64,000 bases of DNA from Pezicula radicicola (lineage: Eukaryota > Ascomycota > Leotiomycetes > Helotiales > Dermateaceae): contig PDUO01000040.1 of NCBI GenBank assembly GCA_003008705.1, positions 372,001 to 436,000 of the forward strand. Reading direction: 5' to 3'. This document shows positions 1-12,350 of the stretch, in pieces. The position numbers and the translations under genes were made by a program. The notes below the pieces were generated by a model, which saw only the letters and a list, made by a program, of their open reading frames with translations, searched no databases and was not told where the DNA came from. Positions within the stretch are counted from its first letter, which is position 1; every line of letters starts with the position of its first letter.

Positions 1-707
1 TTCTGGTTCTAGAATTCTAGCATCACTATCAAGCCAACCTGGTGCCACTCTTCTCTTCTCGGCCAGATCCCGAGCATTGATGGCTTCTTCCCATGCCTTC
101 AGTTCCCTGTCTGCATCATCTTGTACTTTTTGTATGTAGGCTTGAAGTGCTTTACACGACGCGATTATCTCATCTGGATGCGCTGCGTGACCCGACGATG
201 AGACGACGAATTGAGCCTTATCCTCTCCTGAATTTCCAGTGGATGATGGCGGCAACGTAGAGGGCAAATTCTTGTATGTATATGGAAGCGTAGTAGCTGT
301 AGGCAAGCTGACAAAGGGTGAAACAGTCAAAGGTATCTGGGCAAGAAGGGGATGTGTGTCTGTTGGCTCGTTAGTGACGAACAGATAGGTGATCCCATCC
401 TACAATAGAGAGGTGAATACTGACGATTGTCGTGCATTTTGGTAGAGTTGGTATTGTATCCTCGGAATGCGGAGAAGCTCTGAATTGAGTCGGTGACGTT
501 GAAGCGGCTCAAGGGTTGAGGCTGTGCTGGGCTATTTCGGGGATCACATCAATCAACCCTGGCCAATGGATGTGGCCTGGACCTTGCAGTATATCTTCAG
601 ACTGATGTCTCGTGATATAATTTGCAAATGCTGTTGGATACCGGTACGCCGTTGCTTGTGCACAATGTCATTGGGATCGTGGTCGCAGCGAAGGTGTTCG
701 TGCTCAT
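1..707 (-). CDS. 5' part of an unidentified protein gene, runs off the left edge
   Basis: Coding exons on the minus strand leaving the window at base 1. The best-supported exon is 402..1, open throughout, with an acidic, Lys-rich, probably helical stretch ending near APGWLDSDARILEPE. It is preceded by an in-frame TAG (400-402 side), so it must be entered by splicing. A consistent model is exon 1 at 707..642 (ATG at 707), exon 2 at 521..498 and exon 3 from 402, all phase 0. It reads ...PLSRFN then DGITYLFVTNEPTD. The weak donor (GTCACC) at 497 makes the first two exons uncertain. I do not recognise the family. The helix-rich region is seen; function cannot be given. It is divergent from calcineurin and shares its upstream region. 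Confidence 0.5.
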
Positions 708-1143
708 GATTACACAGTGGTTATCAGCTCAAGTTCAGCTCGACACCCCTGCTAGCGTCTTTCTAAAGTCCCTTCGTCTCAACTCTCCTAATCCTCTCGA
801 CTAGATCACATTCACAATCATCACAAATATCACCACCAGCCTCAGCCTTACGACCCCACTCTGGCATTGCGTATTTTGATAGTTGAGGATATTTGAACCA
901 TACGCAGACGACTAATTTTGTTGCGCCGTCGCTCTAACAGCTTCTCTACCGTACGTCCGCGGTGCGCGTGTGTGCCTAAAAAGCTCGCCCCTCTCAGCGA
1001 CCCGAGGCGACGCTTCGATTACGAGCCTACCTACTTTCATAAGACAGCTCTCTGGTTCTATTTACCATAGAAGTCTGGGCAAGGCATCGTAACGACTACG
1101 ACAAAGTCTGCTCCCCCCCAAAACATCTACTCTTCTATTCAAA
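708..1143. promoter_or_regulatory. Intergenic region between divergent genes, calcineurin leader
   Basis: Region of 436 bases between the left-edge minus-strand gene and calcineurin. The part next to calcineurin is C/T-rich, as in fungal 5' leaders, with a run of C before the ATG. I see no clear TATA box and no further gene. Confidence 0.4.
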
Positions 1144-2952
1144 ATGGACGGCGAGGCTCCATCTACGCCGCCAGTTGGTGTGCCCGGTGTAGAGAAATCC
1201 TACGTTGACAATGCCCTACGTGCAATTCACGAGAAGAAGCCAGTCCCTGAGATTGACTTCACCCTTCATACCATGGAAGATGGTAGTCAAGTGAGCACTA
1301 TGGAGAGAGTCTGCAAAGGTATGTTCAGGACTGCGCTGGCACAGGTCACTTGAGAATTATGCTAACAGGCGGTCCTTCACAAGACGTACAAGCTCCAGCC
1401 ATGCATCCACCAACCGACGAACAGTTCTTCTCCCCACAAGACCGCACGAAGCCAAACCTCACATTTCTGAAGCAGCACTTCTATAGAGAGGGGCGGCTGA
1501 CCGAAGAGCAGGCGCTTTTTATCATTGAGGAGGGTACCAAAGTGCTGAAACAAGAGCCCAACCTGCTCGAGATGGATGCGCCAATTACCGTCTGCGGTGA
1601 TGTTCATGGTCAATACTATGATCTCATGAAGCTATTCGAAGTTGGTGGCGACCCCGCTGAGACTCGATATCTCTTCTTGGGCGATTATGTTGATCGAGGA
1701 TATTTCAGCATTGAATGTGTGCTATATCTCTGGTCTTTGAAGATATGGTATCCAAATACGCTATGGCTTCTACGTGGAAACCACGAGTGCAGGCATTTGA
1801 CTGATTATTTCACGTTCAAACTGGAGTGCAAGCACAAATATTCCGAGAGGATTTATGAAGCATGTATGGATTCTTTCTGCGCCTTACCTTTGGCTGCAGT
1901 CATGAACAAACAGTTCCTGTGTATACATGGAGGGTTGAGCCCGGAATTGCACACCTTGGACGATCTAAAGAGTGTAAGTGGATATTTTGGGAAAATTATG
2001 CCGATCTCCTACTAATGATTTGAAGATCGATCGATTCCGAGAGCCACCAACTCATGGATTGATGTGCGATATCCTGTGGGCAGACCCATTGGAAGAATTT
2101 GGACAAGAAAAGACATCTGAATTCTTCGTACATAACCATGTTAGAGGTTGTTCGTATTTCTTCTCATACCCAGCTGCTTGCAATTTCCTGGAAAAGAACA
2201 ACCTTTTGTCTGTCATCCGAGCCCACGAAGCCCAGGACGCCGGGTATCGTATGTATCGCAAGACTCGAACCACAGGATTCCCTAGTGTCATGACCATATT
2301 CTCCGCTCCCAACTACCTCGATGTCTACAACAATAAAGCGGCTGTTTTGAAGTATGAGAATAATGTCATGAACATTAGACAGTTCAACTGCACTCCTCAT
2401 CCCTATTGGCTTCCAAACTTTATGGATGTATTCACGTGGTCGCTTCCCTTCGTTGGCGAGAAGATCACCGATATGCTTATCGCCATTTTGAGCACATGCT
2501 CAGAGGATGAATTGAAGGAAGAAGGCAGCACACCCTCCACAACCTCACCAGGCCCTCTTGTATCACCACCTCTCTCATCCCTCAATATGGACCCTGATTC
2601 CATCGAGTTCAAAAGAAGAGCGATCAAAAACAAGATTCTTGCTATCGGTCGTCTTTCTCGCGTATTCCAGGTATTGAGAGAAGAGTCGGAACGTGTTACT
2701 GAGTTGAAGACAGCTTCAGGTGGAAGACTTCCACAAGGAACTTTGATGCTCGGAGCTGAAGGTATCAAGAATGCCATCAGCAGTTTCGAGGACGCGCGAA
2801 AGGTTGATCTTCAGAACGAGAGACTGCCACCCAGTCACGAAGAGGTTGCTCGACAGAGCGAGGAAGGGAGAGCGCAAGCCTTGGAGAGAGCGACCCGGGA
2901 GGCTGATAACGACAAGGGACTACAGGCATTGTCAAGAAGGCTGAGCACGTAA
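1144..2952 (+). CDS. cnaA: Calcineurin A, catalytic subunit (PP2B Ser/Thr phosphatase)
   Basis: Ca2+/calmodulin-dependent protein phosphatase acting with the regulatory subunit CnaB in the cytoplasm. In fungi it dephosphorylates Crz1 and controls ion stress, growth and virulence. Exons 1144-1318, 1369-1973 and 2026-2952 give 568 residues, the usual size. Metal-site motifs GDVHGQ (about residue 135), GDYVDRG and GNHE are intact. Then follow the B-subunit-binding helix, the calmodulin-binding segment ([20 protein letters not shown]) and an autoinhibitory-type segment ([18 protein letters not shown]). Intron 2 has a CTAAT branch sequence. The stop TAA overlaps a perfect donor (gtaagt at 2949). 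If that is spliced to 2996, the protein ends ...STDRKK with a stop at 3009-3011 (572 residues). Which end is used cannot be decided here. Confidence 0.97.
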
Positions 2953-4097
2953 GTTACTCCCTTCCAAGGTAAAGACCTCCACTTACGTTGTGAAGCGACC
3001 GTAAGAAATGAGAGTAAAAAATGGAAGCAAGAATTGATGGGTGATATGGCTGGACCGAGCGACGATCGATGATGAGAATTTCATGACTTTGAGAAGTTGC
3101 GATGGAGCGGAGGACCTGACCGTTCCCTTCATCGTCGATACCAAGTCTTAATGAGTACAATATAAACCCCTGTACTTACTGCACAAAATCCTACCAATAT
3201 GTGAAGCAACGTCTCTATATATCTGCCATATACCTGCAAGCAGGGGAAGGGGCGAGGTGCCCTCTCTCATCTCTTCAAGCGAGGGAGTCTTGGAGAATAT
3301 TAACCCCCATCACTGAAGTGGCAACTTTCGTTACACATGTAGACCAATTGAGGTGACTATAGCGTAATGCGAACGGGGAGAGCAGAGCAAGTGTGGGGGC
3401 TACCCACCTCCTACTCGGGGCGAGCCTCGTTAGGTAAATTGGGATGCGAACTACGAATCTAAGCGTCCTGGAGGAGCCTACCACCATGCCGTACTCAGAA
3501 GCTCAAGGGATCTCCAGCGTCGATGAGGTGACCCGACGGCCTCCATCGGTTCTACTCCTCTCTCAATAGTGTGGAAATAGATGCCCTCCCTGCTCGCTTT
3601 GTCCAGTCGCTATCAGGAGCAGACTTTGTACCAAAGCGCCATCTTGCCATTTTACACGCAGGAAGGTTGGTTCCCTGAAAGAGCCAACCAAGTCAACAAT
3701 AATAGCTGACCCTCCTACGTTGGTGGTTCTCCAGGCACATCTGGATTAAGGCCAGCTACGTGGGAGTCAAGATTTCCATTGCCAGAGACTGCATCGACGC
3801 CACAACAACGTGAAATGAAAGTCCATAGCAAGGGCCAGTGCCGCCACCCTTCTTCCCGCCTCTCTTCCCGATGTCTCCTGTTCCATGGGTCTTGGTGATA
3901 TCTTTTGTTCTGATCTGGCGCATTGGATCCAGAACTCTTAAGAGTACCGTCGTCTAGTATGCAGGAATTCAGGAACTACATATACATAGCCATCCACTTC
4001 GGGGCCTAGAGAGTCAAACCCCACTCCCCTGCCTTGCCTCACAGACAGCTTTGCAGCACGACCTCCACTTCTCAAGTAAGAGAGGAGTATTTTCGAC
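2953..4097. other. Intergenic, calcineurin 3' side
   Basis: About 1.1 kb holding the calcineurin 3' UTR and then mixed-composition sequence. The open frames here lack coding bias or recognisable motifs. I see no gene. Confidence 0.4.
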
Positions 4098-4502
4098 ATG
4101 ATGCCATTTTTCTTCACTCCTCGGCCAAGCTCCACCCCGAGGTCGATTACTTTCCTTCTTAACAGAAATCATCCTCGTCCTCCAAGTCACATTGACAACA
4201 ATGACCACGCCTCTAGCCTCCAGGCACTCGCCGACATAGCCAATGCGCAGTACCACGAACTTAACAACATCGAATCGACCAACGACATCTTCACGAAGAC
4301 AGGAATGCCCTCCTGGGACGATGGCTCGGAGAGCTGGGACTCGAACAGTATTACAAGTAAGTCGCCGTCGTATGCTATGTTGAGGTTTTATTTTATTCTA
4401 TTTGTTTTATTTTATTTGAGAAGACAGAAAGTTCTGCTCTTCTCGAGTCCATGGCGGCCAGTGCCCCTGCGTCTGACTGAGGTTGTTGGGTCGAAGGCGT
4501 AA
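4098..4502 (+). CDS. Possible small gene or upstream exon of the bZIP gene
   Basis: From about 4205 to 4356 the frame beginning at ATG 4098 has strong fungal coding bias (C/G third positions) and reads ...LQALADIANAQYHELNNIES... to ...WDSNSIT, followed by a perfect donor gtaagt at 4357. The next exon is unclear. An acceptor near 4428 would give a short C-terminus ending at 4502 and a protein of roughly 110 residues. Splicing to 5062 is also phase-compatible and would make this the first exon of the bZIP gene (320 residues in total), but needs a 705-base intron. No family recognised. Confidence 0.35.
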   Translation: MMPFFFTPRPSSTPRSITFLLNRNHPRPPSHIDNNDHASSLQALADIANAQYHELNNIESTNDIFTKTGMPSWDDGSESWDSNSITSKSPSYAMLRFYFILFVLFYLRRQKVLLFSSPWRPVPLRLTEVVGSKA

Positions 4503-5168
4503 AAGCTAAATCATATGTACATGTGTTATTGGACCGAGAGGGTGTCGTCATCCGTCAGTCGCCAGCGAGGGTGGTGGTGGTCCAGGGCAGAGTGTCAACT
4601 GCAGAGTAGCAGCAGCAGCACCGAGTGTCACAAGTGTAATACGCTGCTGGGATTGATAAGTGATATCCATCTTGAATCCATTTTGTATTTTTGGGTGGGT
4701 ACTACTATAATGCGTAAAGAGTATTAGCGAGACACTCCAGCGGGCATTTACCATGTCAGCGTTCAATCTCTGCGACGAGAGTGGTAACTTGGGCATGCTC
4801 TCGGCGCGGAAGCTAACCGTTGATGTTGCTCGTCATTCAAGCATAAATTCCATCATCACACGTGACCTGAATGCCATCACTTGGCCTAGATAACGGCCTT
4901 CCACGTTTGGACGCCATTTACACTTTTACCCCTCGTTATATTCTCATATTCCGTGTCTTCTGCTCATCGCTTTCTTGTCTTGTCTTGTTTTCTTCTTCTA
5001 GAGTGTTGGCGAGCACGCCAGCCGAGATACCAAGATCGAATAATCTGACGAGTGCTACCAGTCGCTTCCCTAAACGACCTTAGCATCAATCCACTACCAC
5101 CATCACCACCACCACCACACCAACCTCCACAACCCCAAACCTGGCAAGCGAATCCCCAGCAATACGCC
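4503..5168. promoter_or_regulatory. bZIP upstream region with CT-rich leader
   Basis: No convincing gene. Bases 4920-5001 are strongly pyrimidine-rich and end in tctag, so they are either the CT-rich leader typical of fungal promoters or the 3' end of a leader intron. The frame of the bZIP gene is closed by TGA at 5046-5048. Confidence 0.4.
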
Positions 5169-5765
5169 ATGCAGAACCATCAGCATCACAATCAGCATCC
5201 TCAATACTATGCGTCTTCTTCGACCACCACCACTACAGCTTCGGCTTCAAACTCTAGCGACAATTCACCACTAACAGCTTACCACCCGCTGTATACCTCA
5301 AATACACACCAAGGCGTTCCTGGCCCATCAAATGCTTACCCGCCTTTAACTTCCCCATATCAAGAACTACCTCCGGTTGCTTCCTATCCATCACCAACCA
5401 ATATTCCTCCAAACAATCCTTATTCACCAACAGGCGGCGACCCTTATACTCACACCCATACTTTCACCGATCACACCTCGGCCTACGAAACCCTGCAACA
5501 ACAAGAAGCCGAACTTAAACGCCTTCGCAATACAGCAGCCTCAGCAAGATTTCGCGCGAAGAAGAAGAAGCGGGAAGCGAGCTTGGAAAGGAACGCTCGC
5601 GAGAAGAGAGAGCAGCTTGAGAGGTTGGAGGAAAGGATTCGGCAGTTGGAAAAGGAGAATACGTGGTTGAGGGAGTTGGTACTTAGGAAAGGGGAGAGGA
5701 TTGGAAAGGAGGAGGAGAGGGTTGCCGAGGAGAAGAAGGATGGCGTGGGAACAGAAGAGGAGTAG
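5169..5765 (+). CDS. bZIP transcription factor, MetR/CYS-3-like
   Basis: Nuclear DNA-binding protein. The first ATG in frame gives 198 residues. The N-terminal half is rich in His, Gln, Ser, Thr and Pro, as in activation regions. The basic region NTAASARFRAKKKKREASLE, around residues 120-140, is followed by a Leu-heptad zipper (LERLEERIRQLEKENTWLREL) and an acidic Glu/Lys tail. The NTAASARFR basic region is the hallmark of the MetR/CYS-3 (sulphur assimilation) and ATF4-like fungal bZIPs, so a role in sulphur or amino-acid control is inferred by family only. The frame is open upstream to 5049, and a spliced upstream exon (4098-4356) is possible, which would lengthen the N-terminus. Confidence 0.85.
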   Translation: MQNHQHHNQHPQYYASSSTTTTTASASNSSDNSPLTAYHPLYTSNTHQGVPGPSNAYPPLTSPYQELPPVASYPSPTNIPPNNPYSPTGGDPYTHTHTFTDHTSAYETLQQQEAELKRLRNTAASARFRAKKKKREASLERNAREKREQLERLEERIRQLEKENTWLRELVLRKGERIGKEEERVAEEKKDGVGTEEE

Positions 5766-8700
5766 GTGATGGTCGTGGACGAGTGGTGGAGGAAGCCAGG
5801 GAGGGACGAAGAGGGAACGAGGTGTCGGAGGTAGAAAGGAAATTGTGCATGCTGTTTTGAGGAAGCAGATTGCTTGCATTTTAACGAGAGCATGCGTCAG
5901 TATTTGCGGACTATTGGATGAGGGTTGGATGCACTAGGTCCGTTCCATTAACTTCCATATGATTGTTATGAGGGTCACGTTTGAGCATTTAATAGCGGGT
6001 AATGGTCTTTCAGTCAGTAGCTCAGAGGTCAAAATAACCCGAGCCATCTGACTGAGATCCAGCATCAACTTTCTCATTTTTCGGGGACAGCCTGGGTTTG
6101 GTTTTTTCTAAATTACAGTTTTTGGGTTCCAGTACGAGTAGTAGAAATTCAGCTTCATTTGCGTCATAAGAGGATCAATTTGAGATGACATGAATAGCAT
6201 TTGTACTTGAAAATGGAAGTGCAGTACTTCGCCATTGCACTGTCTAACAAGTACTTGAGGAAGGCTGTATGTAGTCTTTGGTTATTCTTCCTCATACTCC
6301 ATCTGAGTTGCGTTCACTAGTTGGCTTCAGTTCCTAATATTTGGGCTTTGCATACTAAGTAGATAAGCTGTACGATACAGTATTACAATAAAAATCACTA
6401 CTATAGAACTTCGACAAGTAAAGCAATACTTGTAATAGATATGCGTAGATTTATAGTAACTAATAACCACTATTCCAGTAACAACTCCTATATATGTCAC
6501 TAAAGTGTCTTTCCACAAAAATCCGACTGCGCATCACAAACTCCCTACATCCAAACCCCAACCTACTACGCCTTATCACCCAAATCATCAAAGATATCCC
6601 AACCCCATTATAAATCGAGAATGGTGATCTAACAAATCGTGAACGCTTCGTTCGGTCCTTGGATCTCACTAGACCTAAGAGTTCTTGTCGCAACTAGATC
6701 GGCACGGCGGATGGGAGATTAGAGGGACTGGGTTTGTATTTTAACTCTTGGCTCTTGGGGGCATCGGATTCGAGATGAGATCGGTCTGCGAGGGGTTGGA
6801 GATGGTTCGCGGTGGTCTGGATGGTTGTTTTGAGGTAGTTCTTGATGAAATGTGGTGTTGGGCGTCATGGGTTTTGGGAATCGTGAGGGGTTGGGAGTTG
6901 TTAGCAGCTTGGGAGTTTGGATGTAGATGACTGGATATTGAAGATATGGATACAGTAGATAGACTTACTGAGCTTTATTGACTCTGCCACTGTGGTTTTA
7001 TAGTATTTCATCTTGCCTGTTCTCTAGCAGTGACAGTGGTATGCAACTGTAGCTGTAGCAACAACAAGTAGATTTGTATACCTGTGAAGGAAATGTTGTC
7101 TTTCCATCTTACCTTCGGAATTCAATTTGATCAGCAATGATTATAGCACGCCGGTTCTCAAATTCGAATTGTAGAACCTGTGTACGAAGTAATGGAGGTC
7201 CTTCTTTAATCTGGGCAGGTAACTGAGGTGGACTGTAGTTTAAGAAGAGTCCTAGCTGGAAAGATCGTGTATTCTACTACTAGAAATCGAAAGAACGAGA
7301 TACAGAGAACGAGATACAGAGATACATAAGAAGAAATGAAGAAAGAAGACCCCCAAATGATGAAATAAACAAGCATGTCCTTTTCGTAGTGTTCCCCCTG
7401 AATAACCAGATTAACCACCTCATCTTATGCACACTGCGGCATACCACGGTAAATCAGTCTATCGCCATCGACGCTTCAATCGCGTGCTAGTTATCCTCGT
7501 TATCCTCGTTATCCTCGTTATCCAACTTATCCATCCATCCCACGCCTCCCTCGGCTTTTATACTATACCTCCTTACATTGGTCCTTAATACTTTCGAAAG
7601 TACTGTAAGACTACTGTACGTAAGTAACGTAGGTAGCGCTTTGGTCTACCTGAGATGAGGATCGGATATTGTATTAATGGTAGGGAGTAGAGATACAGAA
7701 TCGACTCGGAGGAAAGCTTGTACAGACTATTTCCGTCGCCTCTGAGGCGTACTGTACATGGAGGATGACGCTTTTCTGGTGGTGTGAACTTTATGACTTG
7801 GATCTGATGAGGGCGATGATTAGGTATGAGTGAAAGAAATGGGTTTATGAATTCTCTTTGGAGATGTTTCATACCTTCTGACTTTTTGCTATGGTTTGGG
7901 GTTTTTGGTGATTTTGTTTTTAGATGGCTGGAAGGGGGACGTTGCGTAAATGCAGTTTTCGTGAGAAGATTGTTACGGTGCATTTTCTCTACAGTACCGA
8001 GTAGTTAATGAGACTTTAATTACTTCTCAGGTTAAATTTGTTTTGATATTAACAATTAAGTCTGTAAGGTGCGAAGTAGGTAGTATTTATTTTGATGTAT
8101 ATACTTCCAGACCACCTACTGCAACAACATCAATAGACTCGCGAAGCAGCCATGTCCCACTTTTCAATTTGAAATGCCGATGCTTTCAATGGCTGGTGAT
8201 CTCGAGTCAAGCGACAAGTCGAGAAGAGCAAATTCTACTGTACAGAAGAGTCGAATTGGTGATTTCTAATCCAGAGATCCAAGATCCATCTTCCCCATCT
8301 TAGATTTCAAATTGTGGAGAGAAGCGGATGCTGTTATGAACTGACGGTCCGATCCCGACGCATCGCTAAAGAAAGGGGGCGTCTCGCTGCGACAGTTTTT
8401 ACTGTTACTATAATAGCGGCACATATGAAGTTGTTCATTTTGCTGTACTGTGCTCCGTATTATCTTGTTGTTTGAAATGCTCTTTTACAAGTGGTAGTGT
8501 GAGTTGGTTATCTTTTGTTTAGGCTCGAATAATTTAAACTTAGTAAGGTATATTTTAAGTTATATAAGTCCGTCGATGTTCGTACCTTTCGTAAGACCGT
8601 AGGCACGCTGCTTTTATTATTCACCATTCTGGGCAAGCATAATTAATACTTTATTTATGCAAACCTACGCTTTACTTTCGCATGCCGCCAATACATCCGC

Positions 8701-9457
8701 CCCGGATTACATAACCAACATGGAATACCTTCGTATTACCAGGGACTCTGCCGAAGTAATAATCCGAGCTGATGCTTTGCTTTCATTTCATTTCTCTAAT
8801 TTCTCTACGGCAGTCTAAGTCCAAGACATTTTGCTCAGTTCTGTCTTATATGTCTTATATGTCTTAAGAACAGACGTCAGGCATGTCCTTATCGTCCCAA
8901 AGAGTTCACCCTGTGCTGCTCTTGGCTGCAGTGGGGGGCAAGAAGCTTATATGGACCAGGATGGCCAGCAACTTAGCACGCAATTTATAGGCTGAGACAG
9001 CCTGGCAGAATGACGCCGGAATTTCCCCAATGCAGAAAGCTAGTAATTGCCCAAACCCAGCTTCATATGGCGCCATCGAGGGTTTCAAACTGCAGATAAA
9101 GCTTCTATTGGATGATAGCGGGAACAGAGCTTCCTTTTCAGCAATGTGCTGAGAAATCTTATATGTTGTGATGCTGTCGCTGATATCAGACAAGATTCGT
9201 CACAAGCAACTACCAATTGCGATCCCCTAGCTTACAAAGGTCAAACACGGACGAGAAAGCTTTATATCGAGCAGCTCTCACAGGAAACCAGTTCTCAATA
9301 TGCTCATTAACACTTCACTCGAGGCCCTCTCCCCGTGGCTCTCATTTCTCACAACTTTAGGTGACGATTATGATCCTAGATATCAAAAAACACTCCCACT
9401 AATTATCGCAACTAGTCCTTGTTCGATTCATTGAGCATGTGACGCAAACCGTCCGCC
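5766..9457. other. 3.7-kb gene-poor region
   Basis: No open frame here shows domain motifs or coding bias, and stop density is high on both strands. Contents seen: 3' flank of the bZIP gene, a 9-bp tandem repeat at 7491-7523, a locally repeated cgagatacagagaa word near 7290-7320, a short tandem of tgtcttatat near 8842-8870, and the promoter of the permease gene near the right end. Confidence 0.4.
7491..7523. repeat. 9-bp tandem repeat (ttatcctcg), about 3.7 copies
   Basis: Three perfect head-to-tail copies of ttatcctcg from 7491 to 7517 and a partial fourth. Seen directly. Confidence 0.9.
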
Positions 9458-11366
9458 ATGACGCTATCACAAGAAGTGAGCAACTCAACCGAAAACGACC
9501 TACTCTTGCCCTCACCACCAAGTTCATCCGACGACGAGCAGGATCTCCGGAATATCAAGCTTACTCGCCATGCTGAAGATAACGTCCTACCCGAGACGGC
9601 GACTCTCGGTCGGAATCTATCATGGAGCAGTGCCTACATCCTCGTCATTTCGCGTGTGATAGGTAGTGGGATTTTTGCGACTCCTGGTTCCATCGTTAAG
9701 ACGACTGGGAGCGTTGGACTTGCTATGCTATTGTGGGTCGCCGGTGCCGTTATCTCTTGGTGTGGAATGGCTGTTGCTCTTGAGTATGGCTGTATGCTTC
9801 CTCGGAGCGGCGGGGAGAAAGTCTATTTGGAGTTTACCTATCAACATCCACGGTTTCTAGCATCAACAATGGTCGCCGTCAATGCCATTCTCCTGGGATT
9901 TACGGCAAGCAACTGTATTGTTTTTGGAGAATATGTGTTATTTGCGTTTGGAGTCGAGCCGACAGAATATACGCAGAAAGGACTTGCCCTCGGCCTCCTA
10001 ACTGCCATCACAATCGTACACGGTTGTTTTCTTAAGACGGGAATCTGGATCCAGAATTTCCTCGGTTGGCTAAAGGTTGGGCTGGTACTATTTATGGCCT
10101 TGACTGGCACTTACGTCGTCCTCTTCGCCGGTAGATCTAGCGATGTAGCCGCTCCAGGGAGCCAACTCTCGTGGGACAAACTTTGGGCTGACTCGAATTG
10201 GGGATGGGCCACGCTCTCAACAGCAGTCTTCAAAGTTTCTTATGCCTACGCAGGGCTACAAAATGTCAATAATGTATTAAACGAAGTTAAAAATCCCGTG
10301 CGGACGCTCAAATCTGTTGCACCAGCTGCTCTGGTGACAGCCTGTCTGCTTTACCTACTGGTCAATATCGCTTATTTCTCTGTTGTTCCTCTGGACGAAA
10401 TCAAAGAGAGTGGTGAGCTTGTTGCTGGTTTGTTTTTTCGGCATGTGTTTGGAGAGCACTTTGGTCGGACAGTCTTGCCATTGGCTATTGCAATCTCCGC
10501 TGCAGGAAATGTTATGGTGGTTACCTTTACTTTAGTAAGTGAGCATATTTGCCATTAATTCTGGCACGTTCATTTTCAGCCTGTCAAACAATAACTCAAT
10601 AATGAGAGTGGGCAAGTGGCACCATAAAAAGCTACCTTGCTTTTCAGTGTTGACAGGTATTTCTGTCGCAAATTTATAAGATTGAGGAGCTCAAGTTGAG
10701 TCTGCCACTGTTCACTCCCACTCCTGCAAAATTTCAGTATTCCGAACAAGTCTTTCTAACATCCCCCAGGCACGTGTAAACCAAGAAATAGCCCGCCAAG
10801 GATTCATCCCCTACTCTCACCTCCTCTCAAGTTCCAAGCCCTTCAACGCGCCTCTCGGCGGCCTAATAGTCCACTACATCCCCTCCTTCCTCGTAATAGC
10901 CATCCCACCTCGAGGTGACGTCTACAACTTCATTCTAGACGTTGAAGGTTACCCAGGCCAATTCGCAGCCCTCGCTACATCCTTCGGACTCCTCTGGTTA
11001 CGCAAGAAACGGAGTGATTTGAAGAGACCTTATAAAGCTTGGCTTTCGGCTGTTTGGTTACGGATTGCAATTTGTGTGGCACTTATTGCGGCGCCGTTCT
11101 TTCCGCCTAAGGATGGGAAGGGTGATGTGGGGTTCTTTTATGCTACATATGCTATCGTTGGCATAGGAATGTATGTTCTCTTCAGATCTCTGCGATATAC
11201 TCTTACTGACTAGTGATGTAGTATACTGTTCGCTATATTATACTGGTGGGTATTCTTTGTTGCGGTACCGAGATGGAAAGGGTATAAAGTTGAAGAGTCA
11301 GTTAAGGTTCTTAGCGATGGAACGAGTATTACGAAACTTGTTTTTGTACAGAATGCTGAGCAATGA
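9458..11366 (+). CDS. Amino acid permease, LAT/APC type (MUP1-like)
   Basis: Integral plasma-membrane amino acid transporter of the APC superfamily, nearest in type to high-affinity methionine permeases. Exons 9458-10534, 10770-11170 and 11222-11366 give 540 residues. The protein starts with an acidic cytosolic N-terminus. TM1 carries the substrate-binding signature ISRVIGSGIFATPGSI, followed by repeated hydrophobic segments including FGEYVLFAF and VSYAYAGLQNVNNVLNEV. TARVNQEIARQGF-type sequence (ARVNQEIARQGFIPYS) lies between TM8 and TM9 and crosses the first splice site. The first intron (235 bases) is longer than most here. The last exon uses the acceptor at 11221, not the nearer one at 11213, because only that gives hydrophobic TM12 (LYWWVFFVAVP). 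Substrate is inferred from family. Confidence 0.9.
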
Positions 11367-12350
11367 CGTAGAGCCTTTGCTTGCTTTTAGATTGTAAATA
11401 AGACAGTATGGGGTTTGTTAAATACTTGAAGCGAAATACGCTTTATAGACTGAGAATATAATGCTTAGAACTTGTTTTTACTTGGTGGTACTGTATTCCT
11501 CCGTTACTTATTGGTAGGTAGCAAGTGGTTCAAGAATTTCCAGGGAGTGATGTTGCGACGACAGTTAACCGTCCGAGCTACTGCTAGCATAGCAGGTGTT
11601 TAGCCGGAACAAAAACTAAGGTACGCTGTACTTCGTGGTTATCTACTCAGTACTAGGTTCGAGAGAATGATTATTGGGCTATTAATATAACGTGGTTGCT
11701 TATGATAAACTGCTGGAAGACTTTATAAGTTGACGCTTAACAAAGGATAATATACAATCGCTAGTCTTTGGTTCTGTATATTCTGCATATTCTTCATAAT
11801 TTGCTTTGCTTATGAAGCCAATAATCATATGTAAACCTGAAAATGAAGAATTGAAGAATCGCTTACCTTCAACTTAGGTTTTAAGCCTTCTCATTGAACT
11901 ACTAATAATTATTAGATGAGGAACCTCGCAGGCTCGTATGTCTTGTTGTATTGTTAACAGGAAATAATTCAAGATGTATTAAGAAATAATGAAAGAGCGT
12001 AGTCTTTGCAGATTGCATACATACAGCCTTATCAAGAGCTCACTTTTTCATATTCAAGCAATGGAATTAGATCTGATGGTTTTTATTCGTGCGCTTCCAT
12101 ACCTTGCATCTGCAGTAATGCGCATGAGCAAGGTGGCTTATATACGGAGGTAGAAGATTATTACAGCCTTCCTGTACCTAAAATAGTATTGCCAAGAGTT
12201 GTCAGCTAACAGAATTAGGATAAGGGTTCTACCATTGAAGGGTAAGGATACGATCTATAATGACTCACTCGTACTTTCACACAATGTAAAACAAACACAC
12301 TTTCCCTCATAGCAACTATCAAAGGTTAATCATCGAACTTTGACAACAAA
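11367..12350. other. AT-rich intergenic region
   Basis: About 1 kb, A/T-rich, with many stops in all frames. It holds the 3' UTR of the permease and the promoter of the F-box gene. No gene seen. Confidence 0.4.

Noticed and set aside
400..402. In-frame TAG in the left-edge minus-strand gene, looking like a nonsense mutation
   Set aside because: A phase-0 intron (497 to 403) removes it and joins PLSRFN to DGITYLF, so a pseudogene is not needed.
5483..5893. Long antisense frames opposite the bZIP, GH16-like and large membrane-protein genes
   Set aside because: Shadows of coding bias on the sense strand without own motifs.
11171..11213. Shorter last intron in the amino acid permease gene
   Set aside because: The acceptor at 11213 gives a non-hydrophobic end; the acceptor at 11221 gives the expected TM12.
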